From JAWXBA01 sp048499805 (GTDB lineage Bacteria > Gemmatimonadota > Gemmatimonadetes > Gemmatimonadales > GWC2-71-9): a DNA stretch of 64,000 nucleotides. The notes under the pieces were generated by a model that did not search any database, was not told the origin of the DNA, and saw only the letters and a program-made list of their open reading frames with translations. How positions within the stretch are numbered: position 1 is the first letter of the stretch; every line of letters begins with the position of its first letter. This document shows positions 7,923 to 15,660 of the stretch, piece after piece. A program made the position numbers and the translations under genes. The stretch covers positions 1 through 64,000 of the forward strand of contig JASNZF010000002.1 of assembly GCA_048499805.1 (NCBI GenBank). The letters run 5' to 3'.

Positions 7923-8024
7923 GGGGCAAGGGGCTAGGGGCTAGGAGCTGGCAGTTCCCTAGTCCCGAGTTCCCGGTCCCCCGCTCCCGTTCCCCATTCC
8001 CCGTTCCCTATTCCCCGTCACCCC
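7923..8024. repeat. G-arm/C-arm repeat element
   Basis: The left part has GGGGCAA and GGGGCTA units. A short core follows, then a right part of CCCTAGT, CCCGAGTT, CCCGTTC, CCCATTC and CCCTATTC units. It is an imperfect inverted arrangement of short G- and C-tract words filling the spacer between the marR operon and tRNA-Pro. Confidence 0.7.
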
Positions 8025-8048
8025 GCTACCTTACCCATCCCGAAAACA

Positions 8049-8122
8049 CGGGACGTAGCGCAGCCCGGTAGCGCACCTGAATGGGGTTCAGGGGGTCGCG
8101 GGTTCGAATCCCGCCGTCCCGA
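8049..8122 (+). tRNA. tRNA-Pro (anticodon GGG)
   Basis: A 74-base cloverleaf with acceptor CGGGACG/CGTCCCG (the C1-G72 pair typical of tRNA-Pro), D stem GCGC/GCGC, anticodon stem CCTGA/TCAGG with loop ATGGGGT, and T stem GCGGG/CCCGC. CCA is not encoded. Confidence 0.97.
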
Positions 8123-8155
8123 TGGTTCTAAAGCAAAGTTGCATTACAAGTTCGG

Positions 8156-8187
8156 GGGCGAGCCAGACATCTGCGTCTGGCTCGCCC
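8156..8187 (+). terminator. Terminator of tRNA-Pro
   Basis: A perfect 13-bp stem, GGGCGAGCCAGAC/GTCTGGCTCGCCC, with loop ATCTGC, followed by TTCAACTTTG. It lies 33 bases after the tRNA. Confidence 0.8.
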
Positions 8188-8339
8188 TTCAACTTTGTGC
8201 GCCAGGAGTGTGCGAGTGATCCCTGCCCCCCCGAGACAGCTCTTTGCACTCCTGATCCTATCTTCTGATCCCACCGCGCAGCCCCCTGAACCTCCGATAC
8301 TCCTCAAAGAGCCTCTTGGGCGGTAGCCTGTGCGGGCGG

Positions 8340-8680
8340 TCCCGAACCCTGGACGGACTATGCCGCAGGCTGGCCGGGTGAGTCAGGGCCGGGAAAGAGA
8401 GGTGCCGTACTCTGGACGGGCGCGACCAGGCCATGGAACCGCGAGGCGGCGCCGAGCAAGGGAGGTGCAGCACGCTGGACGCGGGTGACCGTGGCAAGGA
8501 GGAGCGCGTCCGTGCCAAGGACAAGCGAGTCAGCGCCCAGCAAGAGGAGTGCAGCCGTCTGGAAGAGCGGTACCGCGCCAAGCTCCAGCCGTCCCCGCCC
8601 CATAACCAGCGATACCGCGTCGCCCAACACCGGTACCGCCTCAACCACCAGCGAGACATCTCGTACCTGTTCCTCCGCCG
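8340..8680. repeat. Degenerate 21-bp tandem repeats
   Basis: About 13 consecutive degenerate 21-base units. On the plus strand they look like GCGNNNNCCGNNNNGGANNN, for instance starting near 8503, 8524, 8545, 8566 and 8608. No frame contains stops for most of its length. Because the unit is a multiple of 3, every frame shows a 7-residue period. Confidence 0.7.
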
Positions 8681-8690
8681 GGCCGCCCAT
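8358..8690 (-). CDS. Small protein of seven-residue repeats, unknown function
   Basis: A 110-residue reading frame starting 18 bases after the stop of the S15 peptidase gene. CGGAG lies 5 bases before the ATG, so translational coupling is plausible. From residue 18 it is a string of about 13 heptads of the form A-V/A/D-P/S-L-hydrophobic-L-G, such as AVPLFQT, AALLLLG, ADSLVLG and AAPPLLG. There is no signal peptide and no known domain. Third-position GC is lower than in neighbours, and the 21-bp repeats would look open in any frame, so it may not be a gene. If real, it closes the peptidase/ATP-grasp operon. Confidence 0.4.
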   Translation of the reverse strand: MGGPAEEQVRDVSLVVEAVPVLGDAVSLVMGRGRLELGAVPLFQTAALLLLGADSLVLGTDALLLATVTRVQRAAPPLLGAASRFHGLVAPVQSTAPLFPGPDSPGQPAA

Positions 8691-8708
8691 CGGTTCTCCG
8701 GCCCGGAC

Positions 8709-10604
8709 TCAGTTCCCCAGCGCCCGCCGGAGCGCCGCTGCCCCGCCGACCACCGGCAGCGTGATCGACGTCCCCGCCAGGTCCACCGTCAGTTCCGTTC
8801 CCGCCGCCGGCCAGAGCGTGAACTCCCGGTCGCTGGAGAAGATCATCAGGCCGAGCCGCTTGCCCGGCGGGATGACCTGGTCGTCGGGCTGCAGGTCGAA
8901 GGTCAGGGTCACGAACTCCCCCGGCCGGAGCGGCGTGCCGCGCCCCTTCGAGTTGTAGTCCCCCCCGCGCCTCAATTGCTTTGCATTCTGCGGGTCGGCC
9001 CAGCTCCGGGTAATCAATCCCGCTCGGCCCGACGAACCCACCCGCGCGGTGTCGAACGGCAGCGCCACCAGGTACACCGACAGGTTCGCCGCCGGCTTGC
9101 TCGACGCCAGCCGGATGGTCACCCTGGGGGTGCCGGACAGGTGAACCGAATCGGCCAGGAGCGGCGTGGCGTACAGCAACCGATTTGGCGACGCCGCGGC
9201 GGTGGCCAGCGCCATGCTGCTGTACTGCACGTCATCCACCAGCCGCTCGGTCACCGGCCCAGCCGAAGCCGTCCATCCCAGCGCACCGACGGTGGCGCCG
9301 CCTGCCGCCGGATGGAGGGTGACCGGTGCGCTCCCCGGCACCGGGTAGTCCGGATACGCCGTCGGCGCCGCGCCCCGCGGCAGCCCCTCGCGCATGATCA
9401 GCGCCCGGGGCGCCCGGTCGATGCCATTGTCCACGCCGTAGAGGTAGTGGCTCCACCACTGGTTCATCACCTCCATCGGCGGCGCGCCACCGTGGCCGCC
9501 CTGGTGGAGGTAGAGCATGGCGGGAGACTTCCGCGCCTTGAGCGCCTCGTAGATCCGCACCGAATGGTCGGGCGTGACATTCCAGTCGTTGGTGCCGTGC
9601 GCCAGCAGAACCGCAGCGCGGATCTTCTTGACCTTGGGCAACAGGTCGCGATCCGCCCAGAAGCTGTTGTAGTCGCCACTGGCCCGGTCGCTGTGCCGGA
9701 CAAAGAGGCCGTCGCGGATCAGTGCATCGCAGGTCGGCCGAGTGGCGGGATCGCCGCTGTGCACGAAGTCGTACAGGACGCTGACGTCCTCGCCGAGGTA
9801 CCCGCCCGGCGACCGGACCAGGCCGTTGCTGCGGTAGTAGTGGTAGTAGGAGGTGTTCGGCGCGATCGGGATGATCGCCTCGAGCCCCTTGACCCCGGTG
9901 GTGGCCGCCGCCAGCGGCAGGGTGCCGTTGTACGACGTCCCCGTCATCCCGACCTTGCCCGTCGTCCAGGTGGCCTTGACCTCGACGTCGCCATCAATCG
10001 TCGTGTACCCCTTGGCTCGGCCGTTGAGCCAGTCGATCACCGCCTTCGGGGCATGCTCCTCCGGGCGCCCGCCCACCGTCGGGCACCCCTGCGAGAGCCC
10101 GGTCCCCGGCGCCTCGGAGTGCACCACCGCAAACCCGCGCGGCACCCAGGTCATCACCTCCGCGTTCGAGATCCGGGGACGGACCGCCCGGAACGGAATG
10201 ACCGGCATCGGGTCCCGGGAGGTGAAGCCCGCGCCGAGCTCCGACTTCACATCCCAGAAGCCGATCGTCGAGCTGCCGGTCCCGGCAAAGTACGGCGACG
10301 AGGCGAAGATCACCGGGACCTTGAGCCCCTCGGTCTCGGTCTGGACCTGGCGGGTAACCGCCACGTGGACCCGGTCCTTCCGGCCGTCCTGGTCCGAATC
10401 GAAATCGGTGACGACCCAGAGTTCCTCCCGGATCCACCGCGCGCTGTCGGCAAACGCCGGCACCACCTGCGCCTGGCCGTTCTGGAAGACGGGGCCGGCC
10501 TTGGCCTGGGCCCCGGCGGGGGCCGCCGTGGCCACCATGAGCGTCGCGGCGCCCAGCGCCGCGGCAAGGGGGCGGAAGGGAAGGGACAGTCGGCGGTCGT
10601 TCAT
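8709..10604 (-). CDS. Secreted X-Pro dipeptidyl-peptidase (S15 family)
   Basis: A 631-residue exported hydrolase (CocE/PepX family) that releases X-Pro dipeptides or hydrolyses related acyl bonds. The catalytic elbow is GMTGTSYNG (Ser about 221), the acid lies in LAHGTNDWNVTPDHS (about 338) and the His in HQGGHGG (about 366). The C-terminal jelly-roll (about residue 420 on) ends with PGKRLGLMIFSSDREFTLWPAAGTELTVDL, typical of S15. I place the start at ATG 10604, giving a signal peptide ending APAGAQA. In-frame ATGs at 10631 and at 10673 are possible; the last overlaps the stop of the SET-fusion gene, so the genes are coupled or nearly so. Confidence 0.88.
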   Translation of the reverse strand: MNDRRLSLPFRPLAAALGAATLMVATAAPAGAQAKAGPVFQNGQAQVVPAFADSARWIREELWVVTDFDSDQDGRKDRVHVAVTRQVQTETEGLKVPVIFASSPYFAGTGSSTIGFWDVKSELGAGFTSRDPMPVIPFRAVRPRISNAEVMTWVPRGFAVVHSEAPGTGLSQGCPTVGGRPEEHAPKAVIDWLNGRAKGYTTIDGDVEVKATWTTGKVGMTGTSYNGTLPLAAATTGVKGLEAIIPIAPNTSYYHYYRSNGLVRSPGGYLGEDVSVLYDFVHSGDPATRPTCDALIRDGLFVRHSDRASGDYNSFWADRDLLPKVKKIRAAVLLAHGTNDWNVTPDHSVRIYEALKARKSPAMLYLHQGGHGGAPPMEVMNQWWSHYLYGVDNGIDRAPRALIMREGLPRGAAPTAYPDYPVPGSAPVTLHPAAGGATVGALGWTASAGPVTERLVDDVQYSSMALATAAASPNRLLYATPLLADSVHLSGTPRVTIRLASSKPAANLSVYLVALPFDTARVGSSGRAGLITRSWADPQNAKQLRRGGDYNSKGRGTPLRPGEFVTLTFDLQPDDQVIPPGKRLGLMIFSSDREFTLWPAAGTELTVDLAGTSITLPVVGGAAALRRALGN

Positions 10605-10669
10605 CCGGGTCACCCGTCGGTGGAGGTTCATGCCAGGGCGGTGCCTGTCGCTCGGCACCTGTTGCCACA

Positions 10670-12094
10670 TCATCGCAGCCGCTGCTCGCGCTCGGTGACG
10701 CTGTTCCCCGCCACCCCCGCGATCCGGCCCCGGCACGCCGGGCTGCCGCAGCGGCAGTCGAACGGCTCCGAGGCCTCGTTCAGGACGGTGCCATAGTCCA
10801 GGGTCAGCTCCTCGCCCACCGCCACCGGGCGCAACGCCACGAGGTCGAGGCCGTCGAACCGGGTGTTGGCGCTGCAGGAGTGGTTCTGGGGCGCCCACCG
10901 GGTCGGGTCCTGGTCCCAGAGCACGTACACCTCCCCGCTCAGCGGATAGGCGTAGCGGCGGAAGGTGAGCCGGTCGGCGTCGCTCCAGGTCGCGGCGTGG
11001 CGGGCCGTCACGATTCGCTGGGCCCGACCCTCCCCCGGATACACCACCTCGCCCGCCGCCAGCGCGCGGGTGGCAAAGATGCCATAGCCCGAGGTCGCGT
11101 CGCCCCCCATCCGGTACGGCAGCTGTCGCCGGCCGTGCCGCGCCATCCCCTCGGCGATGATGTGCCGGGCAAAGCCGGCCTGGCCCAGTCCGTCCAGCGC
11201 CAGGATGTGGTCGGCGGAGCCCTGGTAGTCGCCCTGGTAGAACACCGAGCAGGTGAAGTTGACCTCGAGGAAGTACAGCTCCCCCGCGCCGCCCTGCCGG
11301 AAGTCCAGCCGGGCATATCCCACCCCGCCGAAGGCGCGGATGATGGCCACCGCCGCCTCCCGGAGCCGGGCGGCGAGTCGGGCATCGTCCACGGGGACGT
11401 TGGCGCCCGGGTGCAGCGCCGAGGTCTTGTGGGCGTAGGTCTTGAACGGCGGGCCGGGCGGGAACCGGTACTCCACCGGGGCCAGGGCGGTCGGTGCCGC
11501 GCCCGGCTCCACCGGCGCCAGCACCAGGACGGTGAACTCCCGGCCATCGATGTACTCCTCGACCAGCGCCTCCCCGAAGTTCGCGATCGTCCGCCCGACC
11601 ACTCCCGCCAGCTCCGCCGGGTCCTGGACCCGCGAGTCGGGGGCGACGCCCAGGCTGTCCCCGGCGTGCGGTGGCTTGACGAAGAGCGGGAACCGGAGCC
11701 CCGCCACCGCCTCGTCGAGCCTGGCGGGGTCGCTGACCACCGCGTGGGCCGGGGTGCGGACCCCCGCGGTGTGGGCCACGTACTTCATCAGCGGCTTCGA
11801 GGGGTCGTAGAGCAGCGCGGTGGGGCCGGTGTAGGGCAGGGAGAGGCGCTCCAGCGACTCGATGACATCGATCGAGGGGATCTCCCAGTCCAGGTACCCC
11901 TCGCAGAGGTTGATGAAGATGTCGTAGCCCCGGCCCGCGAGCTGCCGGAGCTGCCGGTAGGTGGTGAGCTTGTTCAGGAAGACATGGTCGACCTGGTCGC
12001 CGGGGAGGAGGGGGGCCAAGTCGCGCGGGGGATCGAAGTGCTGGTAGTCCACCTGGCTGGTGGAGTAGTCCGGCTGGAGCACGCAGATCTTCAC
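10670..12094 (-). CDS. ATP-grasp ligase fused to a SET-domain methyltransferase
   Basis: A 474-residue cytoplasmic fusion. Residues 1-315 are a D-Ala-D-Ala-ligase-like ATP-grasp: INLCEGYLDWEIPSIDVIESL, FVKPPHAGDSLGV for the nucleotide (about 136), and RLDFRQ then LEVNFTCSVF for metal and phosphates (about 265-285). From about residue 335 it becomes a SET domain: SGYGIFATRALAAGEVVY, then NHSCSANT (about 404) and GEELTLDYG, which line the S-adenosylmethionine and lysine channel. A post-SET-like Cys cluster, CRCGSPACRG, follows (about 445). The GTG start overlaps the stop of the upstream ATP-grasp by 4 bases (GTGA). The ligase would join a carboxylate to an amine; the SET half would methylate a protein or a peptide product. 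Substrates are unknown. Confidence 0.88.
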   Translation of the reverse strand: MKICVLQPDYSTSQVDYQHFDPPRDLAPLLPGDQVDHVFLNKLTTYRQLRQLAGRGYDIFINLCEGYLDWEIPSIDVIESLERLSLPYTGPTALLYDPSKPLMKYVAHTAGVRTPAHAVVSDPARLDEAVAGLRFPLFVKPPHAGDSLGVAPDSRVQDPAELAGVVGRTIANFGEALVEEYIDGREFTVLVLAPVEPGAAPTALAPVEYRFPPGPPFKTYAHKTSALHPGANVPVDDARLAARLREAAVAIIRAFGGVGYARLDFRQGGAGELYFLEVNFTCSVFYQGDYQGSADHILALDGLGQAGFARHIIAEGMARHGRRQLPYRMGGDATSGYGIFATRALAAGEVVYPGEGRAQRIVTARHAATWSDADRLTFRRYAYPLSGEVYVLWDQDPTRWAPQNHSCSANTRFDGLDLVALRPVAVGEELTLDYGTVLNEASEPFDCRCGSPACRGRIAGVAGNSVTEREQRLR

Positions 12095-13194
12095 GCTACC
12101 GCGCTCCGCCGCGATTCGCGCTCCCGGGCAATGCCGTCGGCCACGATCTCGCACACCAGGTTGGCAAAGGGGCACCCCGCCAGGCGCAGGATCGCCCCGA
12201 TCGAGGTGTAGTCCTCGTCCTCCGAGAGCCCGCACTGGGCGTTGACCTCGAGGACGTGCAGGGCGCCGGTGGCGTCGTCCATCCGCAGGTCCACCCGGCC
12301 GTAGCCCTGGCCGCCGACCGCGGCGTACGCCGCCCAGCTCAGCGCCTGGATCTGCTCTGCCAGCGCCGGCGGCACCGGGCCGTACTCCCAGAGCGAGGCG
12401 TCGCCGGCGACCGGCGCCTCGTCCACGTGCACCTCCCAGAGCCGGTCGTACGAGAGGAACCGCTCGGTGGCCGGCAGGCTGGGATGGAACACCCGCTCCA
12501 CCGGCGGGTAGATCCGGGCGCGGCCGGGGTCGCCGGCGGCACCCACGATGAAGGTGGTGAACTCCCGGCCGGCAATGAAGCGCTCGGCCAGGACGCCGCC
12601 GCTGGTCAGGTCCCAGCCGCGATAGCCTTCGTGGAGGCGCCGAGCCTGCTCGCGCAGCGTGGCGGCATCGTGGACCACCGAGCGCAGGGTGATCCCCATG
12701 CTCCCGGCCGATACCGCGGGCTTGACGATGACCGGCGTGCCCAGGCGGCGCAGGAGTTCCTCGGCCTCGGGCACGCCGGGCTCGAGCACCGCCCAGGGCG
12801 CGGTGGCCACGCCGGCCAGGTCGAACGCGCGCTTCATCGTGATCTTGGAGGTGGTGGCCCGGTAGAAGGCCGCGTCGGCACCGGTGTACGCCAGGCCCAG
12901 GGTGTCGAGGTGGTGGATGACGTCGATGCCGGGGACGTCGTTGGAGTCGTCGCCGTCGCAGAGGTTGAAGATCACCGGCGGGGTGGCGAGGCGTTCCCGG
13001 GCCAGGGCGTCGAGCACCCCGCGGAAGCTCCGGGAGGTGACCGGCAGCCAGCGCCACGGCCAGCCCAGGGCTTCGAAGGCCCGGCTGAACTCCTGGTGGC
13101 TCTGGCTGAAGTCGTGGTAGTACTCCAGCTCCGGATCGGCGGTCTCGGTATGGGGCACCAGGACCACGACGAGCCGCGGTGGCATGTCGCTCAT
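12091..13194 (-). CDS. ATP-grasp ligase, D-Ala-D-Ala ligase-like
   Basis: A 367-residue cytoplasmic ATP-grasp enzyme paralogous to the N-terminal half of the downstream fusion. Both share the layout INLCEG/FNLCDG, SIDVI/GIDVI, LPYTGP/LAYTGA and LEVN. Nucleotide-binding PVIVKPAVSAGSMGITL lies near residue 155 and the metal-binding strand RVDLRMDD...LEVNAQCGLSEDEDYTSI near 310-335. The family forms amide bonds through an acyl-phosphate. It starts 14 bases after the S9 peptidase stop and overlaps the next gene by 4 bases. It is unlikely to be the cell-wall Ddl itself, given the divergent sequence and pairing; a dedicated peptide or amino-acid conjugate is more likely. Confidence 0.85.
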   Translation of the reverse strand: MSDMPPRLVVVLVPHTETADPELEYYHDFSQSHQEFSRAFEALGWPWRWLPVTSRSFRGVLDALARERLATPPVIFNLCDGDDSNDVPGIDVIHHLDTLGLAYTGADAAFYRATTSKITMKRAFDLAGVATAPWAVLEPGVPEAEELLRRLGTPVIVKPAVSAGSMGITLRSVVHDAATLREQARRLHEGYRGWDLTSGGVLAERFIAGREFTTFIVGAAGDPGRARIYPPVERVFHPSLPATERFLSYDRLWEVHVDEAPVAGDASLWEYGPVPPALAEQIQALSWAAYAAVGGQGYGRVDLRMDDATGALHVLEVNAQCGLSEDEDYTSIGAILRLAGCPFANLVCEIVADGIARERESRRSAVA

Positions 13195-13207
13195 GGGCGC
13201 GGCCCGG

Positions 13208-15487
13208 CTAGCGCATCGCCGGTGGTGTCTCCTTGTTCCAGACGAATCGTTTCAGGAACCGCCCCATGTTGTCGAAGGTCCTGATCCACTTCCAATGGAT
13301 CATGGATTCGTGGAGGTCGTCCGGCACGACCTCGAGCTCATAGTAGATCCCCCGCGCCCGCAGCAGCTGCACCAGCCCGACCGTCTGGGCGAAGTCCACG
13401 TTGCGGTCGTCGTCCCCATGAACCAGGAAGACCGGGGATTTCCAGCCATCGATCGCGCCCACCGCCGACGACCGGAAGGCAAGGTTGGTCGAGTCGATCA
13501 CGTTGCCGTACATGTGGACCCCGGCCAGGTCAGCCCCCGCCACGAAGATGTCGGAGTTCCGCGCCAGCGCCTCGGCGGTCAACAGCCCGCCATACGAGAG
13601 CCCCCAGATGCCGATGCGCGCCGGATCGACATCGGCTCGGCCCTGCAGGTACTTCGCCCCCGCCACCACGTCCTGGTACTCGGAATTGCCGCGCCCCTGG
13701 GTGTTCGGGGCACGCCGGAAGCTGTTGCCGTAACCGATCCCGCTCCGGTAATTGATCGAGAGGACTACATACCCCTGGCTGGCCAGCCACTGGTTGACCG
13801 CGTAGGCCCAGTGGTAGAACTGCATGTAGTGGTAACCGGGCAGCATCTGCCGCATCGGGCCGCCATGCACGAACACGATCGCCGGGCGCTTCTCGCCCGG
13901 CCGGAGGTCCTTGGGAAGGAAGAGGGTGTTGCTGATGTCGAGCCCGTCGGCCGCGGTGGTGTGCACCACTTCGGGGACGACGTGCGCCTCGGTCGGGAAG
14001 TCCGAACCAAGGGTCGGGTAGATCACCCGGGGTGTCCCGCCATCGGTCGGGACCAGCGCGATCGAGGCGGGGGTCTTCGCGTCCATGTAGATCACCGCCA
14101 CCTGGCGCCCCGACGCGAGCGGCTGGGGATAGGTCTCGATCCCCTCCCCCATCGAGATCCGCCGCGGCGTCCCGCCACCGGTGGGGACCATCCAGATGTG
14201 GCGGCGCTCGATGTCGGTCGCATTGGTGCAGTAGAAGAGGGTGCGCCCCCCGTCGGGCGAAAGCGCCACCGAGGTGGCGTTCTCGATCAGGCCATCGGTC
14301 GTCGTGAGACGCACCGGATCGCCTCCCCGCAGCGGCACGGCGTACCAGCGGTCCCACTCGTCACCCGGAACGGCCACCGGGAAGACCACGTGGTCCCCGG
14401 CCCACGCCATGTTGTTGGCGCTGGTAAAGACCCGGTCGTCGGGTGCGTTGTGCCAGAATTCGCGGGCCTCGCCGGTGGTGGCGTCGGCCACCATCAGGGA
14501 GAGGGTGTACCCACCGGGGAACGCCGAGGAGAAGAACCCGGCGGGATTGCGCAGGTTGGCACCCGCTGCGGGTGCTCCACTACCACCGCCCCCGCCGCCC
14601 CCCCCGCCAAACCCACCGCCGCCGCAGCCCCCGGCCGGATTCCCCGGCGGGCGAGTGGCGTTGGGATTGACGGCGGCGCCACCCGGATTGCCGATCCCGC
14701 CGGTGCCGACTTGGGCCTGCCGCCCGAACGGGGTGCCGGGCCGGCGATGAAAGGCGATGCGCTTGCTGTCCGGCGACCAGGTGGGCCCGGCATCGCAGTC
14801 CACGCTCGGCGAGACGTACTTCATCGTCCGGGTGGCGACGTCGAGGATCGCCACGAAGGAGTGGTTCTCGCGGTCGCTGACGAAGGCGATCTTGCTCCCG
14901 TCCGGCGACCACCGCGGCGAGCCGTTGCGACCCCAGGCCCGGATGTAGGGCACGCCGCCGGTGTCCATCGCCGCCACCGGGCCGCTCCGGTAGACCTTGG
15001 CGCGGTAGATCTGCCCCTCCTTGACGAACAGCACGTACTGGCCGTCCGGCGACAGCTCCGGCGCCCCGCCCTCCGCCACCCGCCACGCCGCGCCACCGCT
15101 CGACCGGACCGCCCAGATGGCGCGCTCCTCGCCATCGGGGTTCTGGGACGGGTTGGCCACCCAGCCGTAGCGGTTGGGGGCCGAACCACGCACGAAGACG
15201 ATCGTCTCACCATCGTCCGAGATCCTGACGTCGGTCAAGTCAATCCCGTTGTCGTCGAGGAACGCGGTGAGCCGGACCGGGGTGAAGTTCGGCGCCGCCG
15301 CGGTGTAGACGTTGCGCATCCCGCGGTCGTAGACCATCCAGGCCAGCCGGTCGGCCTTCTGGGCCGACACCAGCGTCAGCGGCGACGCGGGCGACATGAA
15401 CGGCTCGATCGAGGGGACGGACTGGGCCGGGAGCAGTGTGGAGACGAGCGCCAGGCCGCAGAGCGTGGAGAGGGAGCGGATCGTCAT
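13208..15487 (-). CDS. Secreted S9 peptidase (acylaminoacyl-peptidase type)
   Basis: A 759-residue exported serine peptidase. ATG at 15487 is chosen because it begins the signal peptide MTIRSLSTLCGLALVSTLLPAQ and has AAGGTG upstream. The propeller contains several SPDG/SDDG blade motifs (WSPDGSKIAFVSD, LSPDGGRTLFY) and is interrupted by a poly-Gly stretch near residue 300. The catalytic domain has GIWGLSYGG (Ser about 630), VHGDDDRNV (Asp) and PDDLHESM (His). It is the first gene of a possible five-gene minus-strand operon with the two ATP-grasp genes, the S15 peptidase and the heptad ORF. Confidence 0.9.
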   Translation of the reverse strand: MTIRSLSTLCGLALVSTLLPAQSVPSIEPFMSPASPLTLVSAQKADRLAWMVYDRGMRNVYTAAAPNFTPVRLTAFLDDNGIDLTDVRISDDGETIVFVRGSAPNRYGWVANPSQNPDGEERAIWAVRSSGGAAWRVAEGGAPELSPDGQYVLFVKEGQIYRAKVYRSGPVAAMDTGGVPYIRAWGRNGSPRWSPDGSKIAFVSDRENHSFVAILDVATRTMKYVSPSVDCDAGPTWSPDSKRIAFHRRPGTPFGRQAQVGTGGIGNPGGAAVNPNATRPPGNPAGGCGGGGFGGGGGGGGGSGAPAAGANLRNPAGFFSSAFPGGYTLSLMVADATTGEAREFWHNAPDDRVFTSANNMAWAGDHVVFPVAVPGDEWDRWYAVPLRGGDPVRLTTTDGLIENATSVALSPDGGRTLFYCTNATDIERRHIWMVPTGGGTPRRISMGEGIETYPQPLASGRQVAVIYMDAKTPASIALVPTDGGTPRVIYPTLGSDFPTEAHVVPEVVHTTAADGLDISNTLFLPKDLRPGEKRPAIVFVHGGPMRQMLPGYHYMQFYHWAYAVNQWLASQGYVVLSINYRSGIGYGNSFRRAPNTQGRGNSEYQDVVAGAKYLQGRADVDPARIGIWGLSYGGLLTAEALARNSDIFVAGADLAGVHMYGNVIDSTNLAFRSSAVGAIDGWKSPVFLVHGDDDRNVDFAQTVGLVQLLRARGIYYELEVVPDDLHESMIHWKWIRTFDNMGRFLKRFVWNKETPPAMR

Positions 15488-15606
15488 CGTGCACCTTGGG
15501 GAGGGGGACGCGCGCACCGGGATTCCAACTGTCCCTGAAGCTACGGGAATCCGGATCTGCCCGCCACATTGATGGACAGCCCCTGTCGCAGGGGGGCAGA
15601 CCGGCC

Positions 15607-15612
15607 TAGAAT
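15607..15612 (+). promoter_or_regulatory. Possible -10 box for the BNR-repeat gene
   Basis: TAGAAT lies 49 bases before the ATG at 15661. A hairpin (CCCCTG/CAGGGG, 15580-15594) is just upstream. No good -35 at 16-18 bases is seen. Confidence 0.4.
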
Positions 15613-15660
15613 CATGGTGTTACCCCTGCCACTGTCCCACCAGCCCTTTCCGAGGTTTCC

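Noticed and set aside
8258..8659. Arg/Ser-rich 133-residue frame over the 21-bp repeats
   Set aside because: Uses rare AGG/AGA codons at its end and lacks a ribosome site; the alternative frame at 8358-8690 has one.
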